DNA of 64,000 nt, from NCBI GenBank assembly GCA_903855995.1, contig CAIOAN010000008.1, forward strand, positions 62,001 through 126,000. Reading direction: 5' to 3'. Made by a program: the position numbers and the translations under genes. The notes below the pieces were generated by a model. It had not been told where the DNA came from and made no database searches. It saw only the letters and a program-made list of their open reading frames with translations. This stretch comes from an uncultured Opitutia bacterium. GTDB taxonomy: Bacteria > Verrucomicrobiota > Verrucomicrobiia > Opitutales > UBA953. Below are positions 60,847-64,000 of this stretch, one piece after another (the stretch's first letter is position 1; each line of letters begins with the position of its first letter).

Positions 60847-61815
60847 ATGCGTCGACTTGTCTGTGCCCTGCTGCTCCTCACGGCCTGCACCTCCTTTGCC
60901 ACGGAACAGACAGAAACACCGGCCGAGACGCGCGCAGGTTTCACTTATGGCCGAGCCCTCATCACCGGCACCGTCGAAGGCGTGACTGAATTCCTCCCCG
61001 TAAGTTCGACCGGGCACATGATCATCAGCGACCGACTGATGCACGTCCCCGATGACGCACACATCACTGTGAGCGGCGTCACCGACCGCAAAGGCCGGCC
61101 GGTCACCCAGGAGCGCGTGGCCGATGACTACATCGTCATCATCCAAGTTGGGGCGATCGCCGCCGTCCTGGTGGTCTTTTTTAGCCGCGTCCGTGGCGTA
61201 CTCTTCGGACTACTGCGAGCTGAACGCCCTGCCCTGCACCTCTCGATCGCACTCCTGATCGCGTTCTTCCCCTCCGCACTGCTCGGGCTCTTCTTTAAAG
61301 AAGCCATCGGCGCATATCTCTTCTCCGTGGAAGTCGTCGCCGCCGCCCTGATGGTGGGCGGCGTGGTCATCTTAGGCGCCGAACAACTGCTGCCCAAGGT
61401 CAAGTTCAGCGAGAAGGAGGTGGCGCAAATCAACCCGCGGCAGGCCCTGACCGTCGGCCTCTGCCAATGCTTGGCCCTTATCCCAGGCACCAGTCGATCA
61501 CTGTCGACGATCCTCGGCGGACGCCTTGCCGGGCTCTCGAATCCCGCGGCAACCGAGTTCTCATTTCTCGTCGGTCTCATCACGCTGACCGCCGCTTCCG
61601 TCTACAAGATGTGGTCGCTCGGCCCCGCCTTGATGCAGGTCTATCCGGCTGGTCCGGCCGGACTGGGGCTGCTCGTCGCGGCCCTCACCGCCTTCATTGC
61701 CGTCAAGTGGATGATCGGCTTTGTCTCACGTCGCGGCATGGGCCCTTTCGCCTGGTATCGCATCGTGCTGGGCGGAGCGCTCCTCCTCTCCTTGTTGCTG
61801 GGCTATAAGTTCTAA
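60847..61815 (+). CDS. uppP: Undecaprenyl-diphosphatase with N-terminal lipobox/signal extension
   Basis: Dephosphorylates undecaprenyl diphosphate so the lipid carrier can be reused. The core motifs are intact: [14 protein letters not shown] (E44, E48) and PGTSRS (about 217). About seven hydrophobic segments follow. At 322 aa it is about 50 residues longer than E. coli UppP, for two reasons: an N-terminal signal-like stretch with lipobox LTAC (Cys14, [16 protein letters not shown]), and an insertion of about 25 residues ([20 protein letters not shown]) before [16 protein letters not shown]. No other start codon fits between, so the extension appears to be real. Confidence 0.9.
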   Translation: MRRLVCALLLLTACTSFATEQTETPAETRAGFTYGRALITGTVEGVTEFLPVSSTGHMIISDRLMHVPDDAHITVSGVTDRKGRPVTQERVADDYIVIIQVGAIAAVLVVFFSRVRGVLFGLLRAERPALHLSIALLIAFFPSALLGLFFKEAIGAYLFSVEVVAAALMVGGVVILGAEQLLPKVKFSEKEVAQINPRQALTVGLCQCLALIPGTSRSLSTILGGRLAGLSNPAATEFSFLVGLITLTAASVYKMWSLGPALMQVYPAGPAGLGLLVAALTAFIAVKWMIGFVSRRGMGPFAWYRIVLGGALLLSLLLGYKF

Positions 61816-61853
61816 AAAACATGCCCCGGGCCGCGTTTGCGCCCCGGAGCATG
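61814..61853 (-). terminator. Rho-independent terminator after the Gfo/Idh/MocA gene
   Basis: On the minus strand, beginning 21 bases after the stop codon, CATGCTCCGGG pairs with CCCGGGGCATG with one mismatch around a G/C-rich loop, followed by TTTTTT. It lies in the only convergent pair of this window with room between the genes and would also help uppP end. Confidence 0.8.
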
Positions 61854-61873
61854 TAAATGCTAGCAACGTCGAA

Positions 61874-63253
61874 TTAGACGCCGAGTTCGAAGCCCGCGCG
61901 GTATTCGCGACGCACGTAGGCGTTGGCGCCCTGGTCGTTCGTGACCTGCATCTTCTCACCATCCCAGAGGAGTTTGCGGTCAGGGAAGCGCGAAGCCAGA
62001 TTACCCATCAGCACCATTTCGGAAAGCGGGCCGGAGTAATCGAAGTTCGATGACGCGGCGACGCCACCCTTACAGGCGCGAATCCAATCCTTCTCGTGAC
62101 CCGAGGAATTCCCCGGGATGCGCGGGATGGTCTTCTCCATCTTCTTCGCGACCTCACGGAGGTCGGCGTTGAGGAGCCGGGGCTTTTCGCCATAGCAGCC
62201 GCAGACGATCTTACCCTTGTCGCCGATGAAGTAACATCCGCCGTTAGAATCGCCGAAAGGCATGTCATCCTCGAGTTCATCGGGGCGCTGAGGCATGAGA
62301 CCACCGTCCCACCACGTCATGGTCACCGGAGGCATTTCGCCACGGGCAGGGAATTTGAACCGGACGATGGAAGAACGAGGGTAGCACTCGTTCTTGCCGA
62401 TCGTCTTCTTACCGAAGGTCTCGTAAACGGTGGAGACATTGCCTTCGACGCTTTCGGGGTAGCGAAGGTTGAGAGCCTGGAAGGCCGGATCGATAATGTG
62501 GCAGCCCATGTCGCCGAGCGAGCCGGTGCCGAAATCGCACCAAGCGCGCCACTTGCCCGGGTGATAGGCAGCGTGGAACGGACGCAATTTCGCCGGACCA
62601 CACCAAGCATTCCAATCCATGCCTTCAGGGGCTTTCTGCTCCTCGGTCGGACGATCCATCTCGAGGCTCTGGGGCCAGATTGGACGATTGGTCCAGGTGT
62701 GCACTTCGCGGACCTTGCCGATGAGACCGGCGGCGATCCACTCGGTGACAAGGCGGATGCCTTCGCCAGAGTGACCCTGATTACCCATCTGGGTCACAAC
62801 TTTGTATTTACGGGCGGTCTCGGTCAGAATGCGGGCCTCGAACACGGAGTGGGCGATCGGCTTCTGCACGTAGACGTTCTTGCCGCGGCGCATGCACTCC
62901 ATCGCGATGTAGGCGTGCGAATGGTCGGGGGTGGCGATAATGACGGCGTCGATGTCTTTCTGCTCATCGAGCATTTTACGGAAGTCCGTGTAGAGCGCAG
63001 CCTTGGGCTGAGTCTTAATCGTGCCGGCGCAGCGCTTCAGGTCGAGATCGCACAGCGCGATGATGTTTTCATCCGCGGAGTTGCGGACATTACTACCCCC
63101 CACGCCGCCAAAACCAATCGCCGCGACATTCAGCTTCGCGTTCGGCGAAACCGTGCGGGCGGTGGAATTGAGCCAGGGACGGGTCACCGCGAAAGCGGCG
63201 GCCGCCATGCCGGTGTTACGAAGAAAGCTACGCCGATTTAGTTGGGGTGTCAT
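61874..63253 (-). CDS. Tat-exported Gfo/Idh/MocA family oxidoreductase
   Basis: NAD(P)-dependent sugar or inositol oxidoreductase, 459 aa, exported folded by Tat. The signal has RRSFLR (R7, R8) then a hydrophobic stretch (TGMAAAAFAVTRP). The Rossmann motif is NVAAIGFGGVGGSN; the EKP-type catalytic lysine appears as NVYVQKPIAHS. GSLGDMGCHIIDPAFQALNL contains the usual active-site His of the family. Such periplasmic oxidoreductases are amplified in Planctomycetes and Verrucomicrobia. The substrate is unknown. A strong terminator follows it. Confidence 0.92.
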   Translation of the reverse strand: MTPQLNRRSFLRNTGMAAAAFAVTRPWLNSTARTVSPNAKLNVAAIGFGGVGGSNVRNSADENIIALCDLDLKRCAGTIKTQPKAALYTDFRKMLDEQKDIDAVIIATPDHSHAYIAMECMRRGKNVYVQKPIAHSVFEARILTETARKYKVVTQMGNQGHSGEGIRLVTEWIAAGLIGKVREVHTWTNRPIWPQSLEMDRPTEEQKAPEGMDWNAWCGPAKLRPFHAAYHPGKWRAWCDFGTGSLGDMGCHIIDPAFQALNLRYPESVEGNVSTVYETFGKKTIGKNECYPRSSIVRFKFPARGEMPPVTMTWWDGGLMPQRPDELEDDMPFGDSNGGCYFIGDKGKIVCGCYGEKPRLLNADLREVAKKMEKTIPRIPGNSSGHEKDWIRACKGGVAASSNFDYSGPLSEMVLMGNLASRFPDRKLLWDGEKMQVTNDQGANAYVRREYRAGFELGV

Positions 63254-63590
63254 GGGTTGGGGTGAGGTTTAACTACGACCCCACGCCCCCCTCGCAAGTT
63301 CCATGCTCCAGACTGACAAAAGTAATCTTTGGTTCATTGCTCCACTTCCGATCGCTGTGCTTTAAACGACCCCGCCGGCACCCAATCCAGCCCGGTGCGG
63401 CGAAAGAACGCCTAGGCCCATTTAATGGCTTAATAGTCCGCCTGTGGGTAACTCCCGAGATTGCCGACCAGCACCACGCCTATCTCACTGTCTGAATGAA
63501 TCTTATGACATCAGCACTGGGTCGTTCTGGCTCACTTTCCTTTTGACTATGCTGTGAATAAGATGTTCATAAAGGAAACCAACGACCCTG
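63254..63590. other. Non-coding 337-base region between oxidoreductase and mreB
   Basis: I see no convincing gene here; open frames that cover part of it lack recognisable content. One imperfect stem (CGCCGGCACC at 63373-63382 against GGTGCGGCG at 63394-63402, one bulged G) lies in the middle. TTGACT at 63543-63548 looks like a -35 for mreB, but no -10 lies at the correct distance (TAAGAT at 63559 is too close). The region must hold the promoter of mreB and probably that of the oxidoreductase. Confidence 0.5.
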
Positions 63591-64000
63591 ATGTTCAAGC
63601 GTTTCCCTGGGCTATTCACCCAAGCCATCGGCATCGACCTTGGCACGGCCAACACTCTCGTGTTCCTCAAGGACCGCGGCGTCGTCCTGCGCGAGCCCAG
63701 CGTGGTGGCGATTCGCACCAGCACCCGCAAGCCCATCGCCGTCGGTAATGAAGCCCGCATGATGCTCGGCCGCACCCCCGGGGACATTCAGGCACTTCGA
63801 CCCATGAAAGACGGCGTCATCGCCGACTTTGAAATCAGCGAGCACATGCTCCGCTACTTCATCGGGAAAGTCGCCCGCAAGTCGCTCTTCACCAATCTCA
63901 CCGTAGTCGTCGCCGTGCCCTACGGCATCACTGCCGTCGAAAAGCGCGCCGTCATGGATTCCGCCTACCGCGCCGGTGCCGATGACGTTCTTCTCATCCC
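63591..64000 (+). CDS. mreB: Rod shape-determining protein MreB (partial, 5' end)
   Basis: Actin-like protein that guides cell-wall synthesis along the lateral wall. The first 136 residues are in the window, cut by its end. The start FKRFPGLFTQAIGIDLGTANTLVF carries the phosphate-1 motif GIDLGTANT. LREPSVVAI, AVGNEARMMLGRTPG and RPMKDGVIADFEISEHMLRYFI are conserved MreB blocks, and VAVPYGITAVEKRAVMD ends the piece. The start codon is the ATG at 63591; an AAGGA lies 14 bases upstream, too distant for a strong ribosome binding site. mreC and mreD would follow outside. Confidence 0.96.
   Translation, partial: MFKRFPGLFTQAIGIDLGTANTLVFLKDRGVVLREPSVVAIRTSTRKPIAVGNEARMMLGRTPGDIQALRPMKDGVIADFEISEHMLRYFIGKVARKSLFTNLTVVVAVPYGITAVEKRAVMDSAYRAGADDVLLI

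Noticed and set aside
60747-60944. Longer N terminus for trpB
   Set aside because: Residues before MSASSLIP are basic and non-homologous; the family begins near [11 protein letters not shown].
62096-63241. 381-residue open frame opposite the Gfo/Idh/MocA gene
   Set aside because: A shadow of the real gene; no start signal and His/Asp-rich low-complexity content typical of antisense frames.
63543-63571. A sigma-70 promoter for mreB
   Set aside because: TTGACT has no adequate -10 at 16-18 bases; TAAGAT is too close and TTCATA too poor.
1-64000. CRISPR arrays, insertion sequences, prophage or rRNA/tRNA genes
   Set aside because: No regularly spaced repeats, transposase motifs, phage genes or RNA gene signatures were seen on reading the window.

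Overview
The window looks like chromosomal DNA of a Gram-negative bacterium of the PVC superphylum, most likely a Verrucomicrobiota member near the Opitutales. The evidence is gene content: a PVC-type CxxCH cytochrome with a dehydrogenase propeller, a protein of the family first named in Methylacidiphilum (Minf_1886), a Tat-exported Gfo/Idh/MocA oxidoreductase, lipid A synthesis (lpxK) and menaquinone synthesis (menF). The DNA is GC-rich and very compact. Many neighbouring genes overlap by 4 bases, and convergent genes abut or share stop codons. Clear Shine-Dalgarno sequences are rare. I found no tRNA, rRNA, CRISPR array, transposon or phage gene. The assignment to lineage is an inference.

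Layout. 1-4674: end of an unrecognised gene, a DUF374 acyltransferase, riboflavin synthase, TatA, acylphosphatase, and an ABC exporter pair with a TPR-like membrane-anchored protein. 4675-8919 (minus): panD, a class V aminotransferase and topoisomerase III. 8986-14403: lpxK, then ppk, an Rsm22-like methyltransferase, recR and ebfC on the minus strand. 14501-18995 (plus): DUF971, PIN-PhoH and mutS. 18992-31943: mixed housekeeping genes (lipoate ligase-like, RmlD-like reductase, hisC, a HAD-DUF721 fusion, lipoprotein, panE, nadB, CNNM transporter, hisF, dtd, menF, metG). 32033-40061 (minus): a large unknown protein, a small membrane protein, a DPP IV-type peptidase and the PVC cytochrome.

40071-49753 (minus) is a catabolic operon. 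It encodes a DeoR regulator, a fucose/arabinose-type isomerase, a class II aldolase, rhamnulokinase, a fused rhamnulose-1-P aldolase/lactaldehyde dehydrogenase, and LutABC. Together these could take a 6-deoxyhexose (L-rhamnose and/or L-fucose) to dihydroxyacetone phosphate plus L-lactate, and the lactate on to pyruvate. An AT-rich 220-base region upstream holds a TATAAT box overlapped by a perfect dyad, a likely DeoR operator.

50863-60746 (minus) is a run of co-oriented genes: trpB, yicC, an HU-like protein, hisS, murJ, a giant Pls/PosA-type peptide synthetase and a small phosphopantetheinyl transferase. The last three are joined by 4-base overlaps and could make and activate a homopoly(amino acid) synthetase, which is the most unusual system here. 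60847-64000: an undecaprenyl-diphosphatase with an added signal/lipobox sequence, the Tat oxidoreductase with a clear terminator, a 337-base gap, and the 5' part of mreB.
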